Assembly (NCBI GenBank): GCA_047495785.1
Contig: JBLDXI010000036.1
Coordinates: 310,001 to 374,000, forward strand
Source of the DNA: Lepidodermella squamata
Taxonomy: Eukaryota; Gastrotricha
Length of the DNA: 64,000 nt
Reading direction: 5' to 3'
Part shown: positions 44,549-56,173 of the stretch, in pieces
Layout of the letters: every line of letters starts with the position of its first letter
Position numbering within the stretch: the stretch's first letter is position 1
Notes under the pieces: generated by a model
The model's database searches: none
What the model was told of the DNA's origin: nothing
What the model saw: the letters and a program-made list of their open reading frames with translations, nothing else
Translations under genes and position numbers: made by a program

Positions 44549-45031
44549 GTTGGGGCCCGAGTCCGCATTCTACCCGTACGCGCTCGGGTCGCTTTAAAAC
44601 ATGCCCGTATGCGACATTTACTGTAAATTTAACAAATTTGGAAGAAACACGCTCCACCGCACACGGGCCGGCCAAGGTGTCGGCCCAAGCACGGCGGAGA
44701 ACAATAGGAACCAGAGCTATTGTTAGGCACCAACCCGGGCCGTCGGGCTCGGGCATCTTAAATCGGACCGCCGGGCTAGGGTCGCCGGGCTCGGGACATC
44801 CTACAACCAACACCCAACCCGATAACTGTATCAAGTCCCGGCCCAAGCCCGGCGGCCCGAGTACGACGCGCGCGAGGGCCTAACAATAGCGCTGGTTCCT
44901 ATTGTTCTCCGCCGTGCTTGGGCCGACACCTTGGCCGGCCCGTGTGCGGTGGAGCGTGTTTCTTCCAAAGTGCTATTACCCGGCCGCATACGGGCCGGCC
45001 CGCGTACGGGTAGAAATCGGGCTCGGGCCCC
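44549..45031. mobile_element. GC-rich 483-bp foldback element
   Basis: The ends GTTGGGGCCCGAG and CTCGGGCCCCAAC are exact inverses. Long arms follow, sharing TTGGAAGAAACACGCTCCACC, GGGCCGGCCAAGGTGTCGG and AACAATAGGAACCAG in inverted order. The base composition is far more GC-rich than its surroundings. The paralogous segment near 38983 shows the site without it. Flanking GGTGAT and AGCAAT may be a decayed target duplication. No transposase ORF. Confidence 0.8.
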
Positions 45032-45157
45032 AACAGCAATAAGCCGAACGCCATTGACCAGCTAAGCGCCAGAAAACATCGTTGAAGTCGATGCCGCAAC
45101 ACCACACCCCCAGTTCAGCAGTCGAAGGTGGGAAAAACCATAAAGACCACAGGGAGA

Positions 45158-45225
45158 CCCTTTAAAATGGGCCTGAAAATACCCCATAGTTCGAGGATCT
45201 TACGTCTCGCACAGTGAACGTATTC
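45158..45225. repeat. Dispersed repeat copy (AGGATC family)
   Basis: AAATACCCCATAGTTCGAGGATC followed by TTACGTCTCGCACAGTG matches the copies at 14793, 16975 and 20338. Confidence 0.55.
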
Positions 45226-46169
45226 CGTAGAAGCGTGATGGGTGGCCGTCCGGCAAGAATTTTGATTCGATTCATTCGATACATTGGCGCCCGCTTAGCA
45301 GGCGCCAATGTATACACACGGTGAATTTTCTCAAATTTCGGATCACTGATAACCGCGTAGACTTCACTGAGGGGTTCTAAATTCTCAACTAAAGACATGT
45401 AAGAGGTCAGCGCACGTAAGATTCGTCATCAGCATGGTCGATTTGATAAGAAAGCCCAGATAGTAATGTGAATTTATGAAAAGGTTAGCATATCAGATTC
45501 ATGCACGGGCGAGAACTCTTGTAACATGGCTGATTAGTTCACTCCTTGGGGTGATGGGTTACTCCCCGAAGGTTTTACTGTTGTTTTTCTTACTCAACAT
45601 ACAGTGAAAGTTGTTTAAACCGGACCGGTCTTAACCGGACGATTTCGGGTGGCTCGATCCGAAAGTGTGGACTTTACATTATAATTTTATTGTCTAAACC
45701 GGACTGGTGTATAAACCGGACGGATTTGTGGCTCGAAGTCCGGTAAAAAAATAAAAAGTCCAATTTTCTATATAATTTTGAAGGAAGTGCCAGCCCCTGC
45801 CTGACAAGAGTAGCCTCAAAATTTCGAAAAAAATTTAACTTCCAAATTATTGCGAATATAGCTGAATATGTTGATTATTTATATTAAAATTGTCGATTCC
45901 GTACTCAAAAACTATGGGTGTATATTTTTTCATCAGCTAATTCCACGTTTTGTCAGCTAAATCCAGTTTTCGTCAGCAATACCTTTTTCTGTCAGCAACG
46001 ACACTTTTTTACAGCTAAACTACTATTTATCAGCTAATTTAACATAAATTTCATAGTTATGATTATTAACCTTAAGGGCGAAATTTTGGATATTTAAAGG
46101 CCTTAAAATCATGAATCAATATCTTCGCTAACATTTATTTTTACTAACGCTGTATTGCTATAAAACGTC

Positions 46170-47041
46170 ATGCGTCGAATGACGGGGTTAAATATTAGAA
46201 CCCCGTCTCCTGTGAAGTCATCGTCCTCGGATGAGTCGGATCTGCCAACCCCTGGCAAAAGGGGCCGATGTCATTGCAATGCCCCTAGGCACAAGTTCAA
46301 GCCAGCGACGACGCTAGCCGATGCGCTAAGCTGGGTTAAGCTCAACCACCCCATGCTAGTTCCAGACGCCGGTGTCAAGGAAACTGCTGATGGCTACTCC
46401 CAGAATCTGCTCGTGGTCGATCTGCACCTGGTCGAGCTCGTGTCACTCGTTCTGTGAGCGAAGCCGATGAAATCGAATCGCAGGATCAAGCTGCTCCAGT
46501 TCGAGGCCGTGGTCGCGGTCGCCCACCTGGTCGAGCGCGTGTCACTCGTTCTGGGAGCGAAGCCGATGAAATCGATCAAGTTACTGCTACTCGAGGCCGG
46601 GGTCGTGGTCGCGGTCGCCTGCAAGCCGAAAATCCTGTCGATCTAATTGAATCATCTGAAACTGTTCCCGCAGGTCCCGGTCGCGGTTTCCTCAGTCCGA
46701 CAAATTCGCTGTTTTCATGGAATGTAATACACATTCAATATTTGTTTAACGAGATTCTACATCTATCATTTCTTAGGATTCGTTCGAGTTGCGACCGGGC
46801 ATTTATTGCCATGCAAAGCTGGCCACGCCAAAAACACCCGACAGCGACGGCGAGGCGGAACGTTGCTATCAATGCGGCTCGACCCTACACGTTGCGGCAA
46901 CGCTGGACACCTGGTGTAACCGATGCAACTTACCCCCAATCAAGATCGAAGGCTACGCCAACACAGAAGACCTTAGTTACATGGCCCGCTTTGTTGAACG
47001 TCAGAAGGCCAAGAATTTACGCCGCCTGCTTAATGATGCAT
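46170..47041 (+). CDS. AT-hook/cysteine-cluster protein carried in the pogo-like element (frame uncertain)
   Basis: The first frame starts MRRMTGLNIRTPSPVKSSSS and has KRGRCHCNAPRHKF. After about 46390 the likely reading shifts to one encoding two near-identical blocks, (G)RARVTRSxSEADEIES, each with GRGRGRPPGR/RGRGRGRL AT-hook-like motifs. A third frame from about 46780 has RPGIYCHAKLATPKTPDS then CYQCGS...WCNRC, a possible zinc knuckle. Introns or frameshifts must connect them; a gap with an intron near 46690-46776 is plausible. I do not recognise the protein. It may be an element gene or a captured host gene. Confidence 0.4.
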
Positions 47042-47236
47042 GAAATTAACGCTTCAATCTCTAATTAAATCAACACGCCGCTCGTTCCATGATCTTTGAA
47101 CATTAATTCGTTAACTAAATTGATGTAATATTCTCTGCTTATAGTAGTCGCCAATAAATCCACTGGTCAGTTCAGCGTGGACAATTTCTATGCTCTATGC
47201 TTTATGCTCTTTTTAAATTAGCTAAATTAGCTTTAA

Positions 47237-49749
47237 CCCTCTAATGCCGGCAGCTTCTCGGCTTTATACAAACTGAGTTTACTCAATCGGTCAAAACTGG
47301 CTCAAAATGAGTATATACAGCAATCTACGTGTGTTTACTCAACCGGGACCTCCTTTTTGGACTTTGAATTATGAAACTGAGTATACACCTGTGCCAATTG
47401 AGTTTACTCGTGCAAAAAAATTGTATAAATACGCACTTGAGTTAACACCGGAAGAGCGCAACACCACATATATTTTATTCATGAAATTCTCAAACAATTG
47501 AAAAAATTAAAGAAATTGCCGCGAGTAGCCTAAACCAAAGGTCGACATGATTCGTCGGCACGACCAGCAGTTAAACAGCAGCACAGGTAGATGGTGGATG
47601 CGGCAATTGGCGGGGTTGCGGGGCGCTGATGAAAATCGCTGTGAAGCCGCGACAGGTATGGGCAATTGCCCCTACAGCGTCACTTGTGATGGAAGATCAC
47701 AGACGGCCCTGGCAGCGGATTCATAATGTAGCCAAAGTGGGACCAACTTAACCACCCGCCGTCACCACCTAGGCCCAGAACCCGCACCTTGGGAACCACA
47801 CTATCCCGATCCTTAAAATTTTCCCAAATTTAGAGTGGATGAGCAACTAGGATTTCGTTAGAAATCCCAGTTACCCCCCCGACCCGTCTTGAAATTGCAT
47901 CGCAATTTCCCATGAAACTTTCGTTTCAGCCAGCCGAGGGCCGGCGCGAAGGACAATCCTTCGAGTTTGCGGTGTGTTCGCCACCACAGTTGCAGCAACG
48001 AACACCCCGCAAGCAAGTCTTCACGTCGTGTTTGCGACCACATCGTAAGCATCGCGTCTCATCAGAACAGTTTCGAGCCAGGTGGCCATATCGCTGGCAG
48101 TTGAAACATTGAACCACATCAGGTTGCTTGACAATGAACCATGAACCATCGGAATCTTAACATGAACGGCTTGCAAATCAGGCCGTTTTTCACGCAATTT
48201 TCAGCAAGATCGTAGTCGTTGAGCTCGAACATAGCTTGTTTGCCGCGCAGTTCGACCATCTTAGTCATCTTGTCGCCAAAGGCAGCCTTGATCGCAGTCG
48301 TTGATACAGCGTCAGTGTCGAAGTTGGTCAACACAATTCGGTATTTTGGCTTAGCAGCTTGAATGATTTTCGCACCAGGAATCTTTTCCAGACATCGGAT
48401 CTGAGCCGCCTGTTCGCTCGAATCGAGACGAATAGACAGCCCATCTGCTGTTGGTTTACAGCTCTTGAAGCTGGCGTTCGGTGCCAAAGCCACGATTTTC
48501 GACCAGAGTTGTTTCCGGTCGCAGTTCGGATTCGTTTGGAGTAGAACCGTAGTTTCGCTTGTTTTCTTAGGCGGTAGAATGGGCTTCACACGTTTTTCTA
48601 CAATCGGTTGAGTTTCAGTTGACTGATTGATTTTCACAGGTTGTTGTTGGGTCTGCGTACCCATCTCGCCGGTTGTTGGCTTGTCATCGTCGTGGTACTC
48701 GGGGTCGTTCATGGAGTGAATTTGCCCTCGTAGATCCATTTCTTTCAACATGAGAATGATAAGGTCCATCCCTTCAGGGCAGCTTGTTTGCTTGTGAATT
48801 TCCTCGATGATGTTGAGGACTGCTGGCGTGTAATCTTGATAGTAGATCGCACGGCGTGTCGAAGGAAACATTTCATCTAACAATTTGCGAGCATAGGGAA
48901 AAGCATTCAGCTTCTCGGGCGTGGTTTGACCTCTTCTAGACGCCATTCATAAAGAGCTCGTAGAGCCAGTTGCTTGAAAACGGTCGATTGCCACGTGGTC
49001 GGTGATGACGAAATTGGACGAGGAAATATCGCGTAAAAAATTAACCGACAAATAATCGATTAGTTTTCAGAGTTTTAAACAAAAACAAAGAAGCACCCAA
49101 TAGGGATTTGCTCCTGCGCAAACTAGTTGATAGCACGGAATCGAAGTTGCTACTAACCTCAGAAAATTTAATATTCAATCGCAGGTGCGATAAAGCCATA
49201 AACTAAGTAATATTGATGTGTGATTTTGCGCTCTCCCTGGCTGCCTTTTATTTCTGAGCAGGCATTGTGAGAAAGAGCTCAGTATTGAGCAACAATTGCG
49301 AGCTGATTATTGTTACGCAACAGTGTGTTGCGCAACACCAGACCGCGACCTAAATTCTGGTCACCCCGAAAAATTATTATTTACCACTAAACATTTAAAA
49401 AATGACTGTAAATATAAGTTAGCGGCGCCCGGCATGAGTAAACTCAATTGGCAACTGACTTTACACACAACTGAGTCTAAAACCATTCACTCAAAACCGG
49501 CCGTCCGGGCGGCCGCCATGTGTTTATACAAAAAATTGATTGAGTATACACACAAATCATCCGACCACCTGACGCGCGCACTCACCTGTGTTACGTAATC
49601 AACGCGCCGACTTTGCGGTTTTCGGAATCGGGGAGCCCTGATGGCCAACTACAAAATTGCCAAGCGGCTAGGCCGGCAAAAATCAGGAAGTATGAAAATT
49701 CAAGGTGAATAGCGCCAGTTTGAGTATACACGTTTTCGGCATTAGAGGG
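47237..49749. mobile_element. piggyBac-like non-autonomous element nested in the pogo-like element (2.5 kb)
   Basis: It is bounded by TTAA on both sides (47233-47236 and 49750-49753). The inverted ends are CCCTCTAATGCCG and CGGCATTAGAGGG. TTAA duplication with CCC-type ends is characteristic of piggyBac elements. The subterminal regions iterate GAGTATACAC/GAGTTTACTC-like motifs (47280-47440 and 49430-49735). It has no piggyBac transposase; instead it contains a gag-like relic (47926-48946). Confidence 0.82.
47926..48946 (-). pseudogene. gag-like ORF1 with three zinc knuckles (non-LTR retrotransposon relic)
   Basis: ORF 48946-48119 (MASRRGQTTPEKLN...) ends just where a second frame (48150-47926) continues with WFIVKQPDVVQCFNCQRYGH. 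That part has three knuckles: CFNCQRYGHLARNC, CLRCGRKHDVKTC and CCNCGGEHTANSKDC. The order, charged N-terminal region then RNA-binding-like region then knuckles, is that of ORF1 proteins of Jockey-like non-LTR elements. One or two frameshifts around 48120-48180 break it, and no reverse transcriptase follows. It has been trapped inside the piggyBac-like element. Confidence 0.7.
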
Positions 49750-50088
49750 TTAATTTAGTGTTTATTTAATTAGTTCTCGAATTAACTCGAAAAGTTGTAT
49801 TTTAATTAAATTAGCTGATAAATAGTAGTTTAGCTGTAAAAAAGTGTCGTGCTGACAGAAAAAGGTATTGCTGACGAAAACTGGATTTAGCTGACAAAAG
49901 GTGAAAATCAGCTGACGAAAAAACATTAATTCAAAACTATTACTTAGCTTGTAAAACTTGAAAATTCCACGAATTTCACGTGGTATTTCCTATACCGTAC
50001 TCAGTCCGGTTTATAATAATTCGGACTTTCTCTAAACCGGACGATTTTGCCTGGCACGACCTTAGTCCGGTTTAGACAACTTTCACTG

Positions 50089-51099
50089 TAGTTGATTCAT
50101 TAATCGAATGATCTTGGTAGATGCTCTACAGAACTGAGCCAGTCTCAGAAGATCTTGCAATGGATGAGTGGGGCTGAACTTAAAAAGGATACGTAACGTA
50201 ACATCTTGCTTAACATCTTGAGGTGTAAAAACATTAAATAACCACCTATTTCTACTAAATCAACAACTCTAAGTAAGATAAGCAGCGGTAGAAGCTTTTT
50301 AAAGTCGTCATCCACCCTCAAGGAGTGACATCAAGACCATCTTCCATGGTACCTGTGAATAGTGGCGACAATGCATGAGATAAACTTAATTAATTTTATA
50401 ATTAATTTTTTTTCGATTTATTTGTCTTTCTCATGCTCTAATTATCAATTCGACCATGCTGAGCACGAATTTAGCATACCCCGACCCCGTGGACGTGTCC
50501 TTGGTTGAGATACTGGAACCCCTAAGGTCAGGCGACGCGGCGCCCGGCGACCGGAATTTTTGAATTTCCCCGCAAACGCGTCGCCATGGAAAATATTTAA
50601 ATTTAAATAATAAAAATTTGATTTAGTAATTAAATAACAGTTTAAAAATGTTTTTGTATTTTAAATTTAATTGCGTTCAAAATCAGAAAGCGCTCTATTT
50701 GTTTTCTTGGCATTTTTGACACTGCGGATTTGACGGATTCGAAATCTGGCATTTGTCGCTCGAGTAGTTTTTAATTCTCTATCTAATGACACTAAACACT
50801 TGGCTACCGGTTGAGTGGAAGTATACTATTTAAGCATGCCGCCAAATACAAAGGAAAATTCAAATTCAGCCGTTGAGGACCTTCGTCGTTTAGTATTATA
50901 GATGAATGGAACATTGAGGATCTGCCATTCATAGCCTAAAATATCACAGGGAAATAACTATAGCGAACATGGCATTTCCTAATTGATGATATCACACTTT
51001 ATCACAAGCTAGTTAGTTCTTATTCCATGGCGGGATGCCAGCCGGCAGATCCTTACATTCCATTAACAAGGTTAAAGTGTGCGACTTTCAGGGGGGATG
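50089..51099. other. Intergenic with a dispersed repeat
   Basis: 50895-51060 is the second copy of the repeat at 39210-39375 (TGGCGGGATGCCAGCCGGCAG). Otherwise no ORF or element was recognised. Confidence 0.5.
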
Positions 51100-51121
51100 T
51101 CCCCCCCCCCCCCCCCCCCCC
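51100..51121. repeat. Poly-C run of about 21
   Basis: A run of about 21 C follows GGGGGGATGT, so G6 and C21 could also pair. Such a run is prone to length errors in sequencing. Confidence 0.8.
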
Positions 51122-51266
51122 AGCTCGGCCGGGCCAAACAACAAAATCAGAATTTATCCCACTGTTTTGTTAATTTTTAAGGTTCTGGGGCTTGTTTTAG
51201 TGGAAAATACTAGTGTACTATAAAATTCATCGATTTTTCAAAACAATTAAGAATTGTTAACTTCAA

Positions 51267-54200
51267 TTAAGCTTCATTCTCTTGCGAGTGTGCACAGTTC
51301 GATTCCGTTCTCCGGCTGAGAATGTCAATGGTTTTCAGCTTGTTTTCCTCCGACACGTTATTGCCGCAATTCTGAGCGAGGAGTAGAGCTGTCCAGCCTG
51401 TCGACGGTGCACTGTAATTGGCATCAGCTCCCGCCTCACGTGTTAGAACATCTACAACGTTGTGGTGGCCTTTCACTGATGCACACATGAGCGGTGTCAT
51501 CCATTTTTCAGATGGCGATGTTTCACCGAGCATCCTCGACAACCGAGATGAGACCTCATAGTTGATGCAAAGAGCATTTACATCGACTTTGAATTCTCCC
51601 GCAAGAATTCTCACGATTTCCGCTTCTCCAATCTCAGCAGCGTAATGCAAGGGAGTCCAGCCATTTTTATTAGAGGCATTAACGTCAGCTTTGAATTCGC
51701 CGGCAAGAATTCTCACGATATTCGCGTGCCCATTCTCAGCAGCGTAATGTAATGGAGTCTCGCCATTTTCTGTGGAGGCATTAACGTCAGCTTTGAATTC
51801 TCCGGCAAAAATTCTCACGATATCCGCGTGTCCATTCTGAGCAGCGGAATGCAAGGGAGTCCTGCCATCTTGACAAGATGCATTAACGTCAGCTTTGAAT
51901 TCGCCGGCAAGAATTCTCACGATTTCCGCGTGTCTTTTCTCAGCAGCGACATACAAGGGAGTCCTGCCATCTTGACTAGATGCATTAACGTCAGCTTTGA
52001 ATTCGCCGGCAAGAATTCTCACGATATGCAGGTGTCTTTTCTCAGCAGCGACATACAAGGGAGTCCTGCCATCTTGACTAGATGCATTAACGTCAGCTTT
52101 GAATTCGCCGGCAAGAATTCTCACGATATGCGCGTGTCTTTTCTCAGCAGCGACATACAAGAGAGTCCTGCCATCTTGACTAGATGCATTAACGTCAGCT
52201 TTGAATTCGCCGGCAAGAATTCTCACGATATCCGCATGTCCATTCCAAGCAGCGACATACAAGGGAGTCTCGCCATCTTTACTAGAGGCATTAACGTCAG
52301 CTTTGAATTCGCCGGCAAGCATTCTCACGATTTCCGCGTGTCCAATTTGAGCAGCGGAATGCAAGGGAGTCATGCCAACTTGATTAGAGGCATTAACGTC
52401 AGCTTTGAATTCGCCGGCAAGATTTCTCACGATATCCGCGTGTCCAATTTGAGCAGCGCAATGCAAAGGAGTCTCGCCATTTTTTTTAAAGGCATTAACG
52501 TCAGCTTTGAATTCGCCGGCAAGAATTCTCACGATATCCGCGTGTCCATACTTAACAGCGATGTGCAAGGGAGTCCTGCCATATTTATCAGAGGCATTGA
52601 CGTCAGCATGGAATTCGCTGGCTAAAATGCTCACGATTTCCGCGTGTCCATTCTCAGCAGCGATGTGCAAGAGCGTCTCGCGTTCATAATTAATCTCTCT
52701 AACATTACCTTCCTTGGCAATAATTTTTAAGATCTCGGCGTGTCCTTCTCGGGCTGCGATGTGTAACGGTGACATGCCATCTCTCGATTTTGCGTTTGCT
52801 TTAGCTTTGAATTCCACCGCAAGTAAAATAACCATGTCCATGTGGCCTCCGAGCACGGCTAAATGTAGGGGTGTATAACCCGAATTCATAGTCGTGTTCA
52901 CATCTTTTATGAAATCAGATGCTAGCAATTTTGCAACTTCAGTCTGACCTTCCAACGCAGCAACATGTAACAAACTCATGCCTTGCTCATTCGTTATTTG
53001 AGTGTTCGCTCCCATTTCTTTCGCTAATAATCTAACCATCGTTGATTGGCCGTTCTCCGCTGCAGCCCATATCGGCGTCTTACCATCTGCAGCTGCCGTC
53101 TCAACACTTCTCTGTGGCAATCGTCCAAGTATTCGTGCCATCTTTGTTCGACCATTATCAGAGGCGACGAACATCGGCGTTCTTCCCAGTAAGTCCGTAG
53201 ACAATGGATCAGCCTTGAACTTTGTCACTAGAAGATCTACTATATCATCATGGCCCTCTTGTGCAGCCAGAAACAACGGAGTAACACCTTCGTCATTCTT
53301 ACAGTTCACATCCAAATTCAAAGTTGAGTTTGATAGCAACAATTCAATTTCTGCCGTGTTGTGTTGCCTGATGAGTCGAAAGAGATACTGAAACGACGGA
53401 ATAGAAGTATATCTACGAATTCATTATCGAATCCACATACCATCTGCGCAACTTTTGGATCCAACAACTCTGTGAAACTGATCTCATGCGCATTGTTCAG
53501 GATTAGCGGAGAATTTGGATCATTCAAAGATTTGAGTAGATCTAGCGGCGGCATACGCCTCGAACTGTCTTTCACCAAAAATGCCAAAATTATGTTTCGG
53601 AACTCGGGCGAATAGCCACGCGAATCATCAAATGGTTTTCGAATGTTTCTGCAAATATATTATCGTGATTCTCCGTTCTCCGAACTCCCAACATGTTTCT
53701 TGGGACTAATAGTTGATGGACTCGACAATCCTCAATATCATTCGGACGGGAGAAAAAAATGGCTGAATCGCGATTTTTTTCCACGCTAAATTTATGAATG
53801 AAAATATTTTTTTTTACAACAACACGCAGCCTTCTCCTATTAAGCGGCGAAAAATTGCCATTCTTGGGCAATGGGATCACGATTTCTCCGCAGGTATAAG
53901 CGATATGAAAATAATTCTTGAAGATTCAAGAAGAGCAACTCAAGACGCATGCGGCGATGCCAAACAGGGGCAATTTTGTTGCCCAATTTTGTGATTACAT
54001 CAAAACTTCCAAAACAATACCATCTTTTTAATAGTTCAGAAGAACGCCTGGAAATAAAGGAATAATCGCCAATTTTTCTAGGATTTTTCGGATTTTTGAT
54101 TGCAGGGTTCGGCGTTACATTATTTCAATTTTCAATTTTGGTTCAGCTTTTCTAGCCAATTTTTCATTACAACAATTTTTCTTTTGCGAAGGTTATGGTT

Positions 54201-56173
54201 AGGATGAGGATGATTCGCAAAAGAAACAGTTAAAATGTACCTCATATTTTTTTAAAAACACTCGTATCCTTTCGTTCGCATATCGACTCAAATATGTTTA
54301 TCCACCTTCATTATTATATTCCTTTGTTAAAAAAATGGTTAACACAATCGACAAGCAGAACATAGTACTCAGGAGGAAGGTAAATAATTTCAATTGGCCT
54401 TCGATCAAATGCCGCCTTCTGCAGTATTAGCTGCAGTATTAGCTGCAGTATTAGCCAAACAAATTTAAATAATGCAAGTTTTTGCCAAATTGCAAGGTAA
54501 ATTGATATATTGAATGATTGGGAACCGTTTGGTATTATATTCGCCCCGTGATCTGGGAAGCCTGAAATTCAATTTTATCGGCAAATGAGTCGGGTAACTA
54601 ACAAGCCTTATCGTGCGTTTTCACCCCAAAAATCAGTTGAAATTTCAGGGAACAGCGTTGAATATTATGCGCACAAGGCACAAGCCTGATCGCGGTAGGT
54701 TATAATCAAAGTGAAATTTCAGTGGCTTCTAACGGTGAATACTCAATAAATTATTCATCGCTGCCTTTCTCGAACGATGATCTATGCGGCGGTTCAATTT
54801 ACTCAAGAAAAAGGTGTGTAGTTTTGGAGCAATCGTGTTCCCCGCGTAAAATCGACGACAGAAATTTAGCGTAATGGTGAGATGCTGGTTTTGTTTTTGA
54901 AAATATTGTTGATCGGCCATTGTTTTCTGTGATCAAAGCAACACGCGATCAATCTCCACGTTTTTTGCCTCTCAGGCCTCCCCGAATGATTTATCATGCG
55001 TTAGATAGGATTTGTCGAGTCCATCTACTATTAGTCCAAAGACATGTTTTGTGTATAGGCTACTTACAGCATGATATCCAGGGCATTCTCAAACTGTGAA
55101 GAAGCCACGTGGCAAAAGAGTAAAAGACTTGGAAATAAAGCTAACAGGCCTGTAAAAATTCGCTAGCTCGAACAAAGTTACGCCCAAAGACCACCAATCG
55201 CTTTCGTTCGAGTGCTCATTTTTGCCAAATAATTCAGGCGCCATGTACAGCTCGGTACCAAGCCTGAAGTTGTACGCTGTCCTTTGGATACTGTTTGAAG
55301 AGCTTGAAGAGTTGTTGACACATTGCGGAACATTAATTGTAATGAATAAATTCATCAGTTGTTACCTATCATATATTTTCGTCAGACCAAAATCGCCGAG
55401 TTTTACTAAACCGTTGTGCAGGAAAATATTTTTCGGCTTGATGTCGCGATGGAGCGCTCGCTTTTCATGCAGAGCAGCCAGTGCTGAAGCCAGTTGTAGC
55501 GACCATTCTAATAGTAAATCTTGAGGAATGGGACGTCCGTTTGCTTTCTTCATGTAATCATCCAAGTCTCCACCCGAGCAGTATTCCATAACAAGGTAAT
55601 AAACAACAGCTCCAGATGTTTCTTTCTCTGTGGTATAGAAGGAAGCAGCAGTGTTAAAAGCTCGTCAAAAGTCTATTTTAGGAATTGTCCGGTTAATTAA
55701 TGGAATAAGATGTTTTTGTTAAGAAAGAATAGAAAAGAAAATCCATATTTTTCACTACGCTTTCAAGAGACGAAATGGCTTAGGGGTGCCGATAAGGCTT
55801 AAAGTTAGTTCGCCTAAATTAGGTTGACATAACCTACCTGTAAAAGCTCCAAAAACATAAACAACATTTGGATGTGACAATTTGTTTAATTTCTCATGCT
55901 GCTAAAGCAACAGCTGCAAAAGAGGTCGCAACTAGATGAAATCGTTACCTCTTCCTTGCTCAATTTCACCAGCCTTTCTGCGAAAGTTGGTTCCGCGGCA
56001 AATATTTCACGAATTCGCGTGAGGTTTACTGCCTTGACAGCGTAATGCGCCACGTCGTTGCTCCGCCTGCATAGCATCGTTGAGCCGAAGTAACCACTTC
56101 CCAATGACTTCTCGATTTTGAAGTCCTGCATTGAATAATGCGTATTTTCCACACCTGCAGCCATGATTGCCAA
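51267..56173 (-). CDS. Ser/Thr protein kinase fused to about 19 ankyrin repeats (1005 aa)
   Basis: Exons (minus): 56173-55949, 55898-55838, 55627-55366, 55290-55150, 53648-53441, 53387-51267, total 3018 nt (1006 codons), all phases consistent. The kinase domain (residues about 15-285) shows GSGYFGS (glycine loop), HYAVKAVNL (VAIK Lys), MEYCSGGDLDDYM, HRDIKPKNIFL (catalytic loop), GDFGLTK (DFG), MAPEL (APE), DWWSLGVTLFELA and AFLVKDSSRRMPP. It is NEK-like in style. Then ankyrin repeats fill the C-terminal two thirds; the central ones share ILAGEFKADVNASSQDGRTP with little change over 102-bp units. The fourth intron needs a GC donor (ACAG|GCCTGT). The protein is intracellular by sequence; substrates are unknown. 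Introns range from about 50 to 1500 bp. Confidence 0.8.
51640..52520 (-). repeat. Near-identical 102-bp coding repeats in the ankyrin region
   Basis: TTTGAATTCGCCGGCAAGAAT and GGCATTAACGTCAGC recur about every 102 bp (34 codons), some units differing at only a few bases. This indicates recent unit duplication or gene conversion inside the exon, so copy number may vary between individuals or assemblies. Confidence 0.85.

Larger units (their letters stand above)
44335..45270. repeat. Segmental repeat, copy 2b (filled-site copy)
   Basis: It matches 38826-39130, but is interrupted by the foldback element at 44549-45031 and by a dispersed repeat. After the insertion it resumes with AAGCCGAACGCCATTGACC and GGTGGCCGTCCGGCAAGAATTTT. 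Confidence 0.7.
45602..50088. mobile_element. Large pogo/Tigger-like element without transposase (4.5 kb), host to a nested element
   Basis: Both ends read CAGTGAAAGTTGTYTAAACCGGAC (inverted) and are flanked by TA. The arms extend about 440 bp, with several TAAACCGGAC units near the tips and GTCAGCTAA/GTCAGCAA units further in; AGCTAAACTACTATTTATCAG is exact in both arms. TA duplication and CAGT ends suit the pogo/Tigger group. There is no DDE transposase inside. It carries an AT-hook ORF (46170-47041) and a piggyBac-like insertion (47237-49749). Confidence 0.82.

Noticed and set aside
44511-44883. GC-rich ORFs on both strands
   Set aside because: They lie in the palindromic foldback element, where long open frames arise from composition; no domains.
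51640-52520. Regular 102-bp repeats suggesting a CRISPR array or satellite
   Set aside because: The periodic unit is 34 codons of ankyrin repeat in an open frame; there are no unique spacers and the context is eukaryotic.
53590-54920. ORFs at 53590-53880 (minus) and 54729-54920 (minus) as separate genes
   Set aside because: The first is partly an exon of the kinase-ankyrin gene in another frame plus intron; the second lies in the long intron with no domain.
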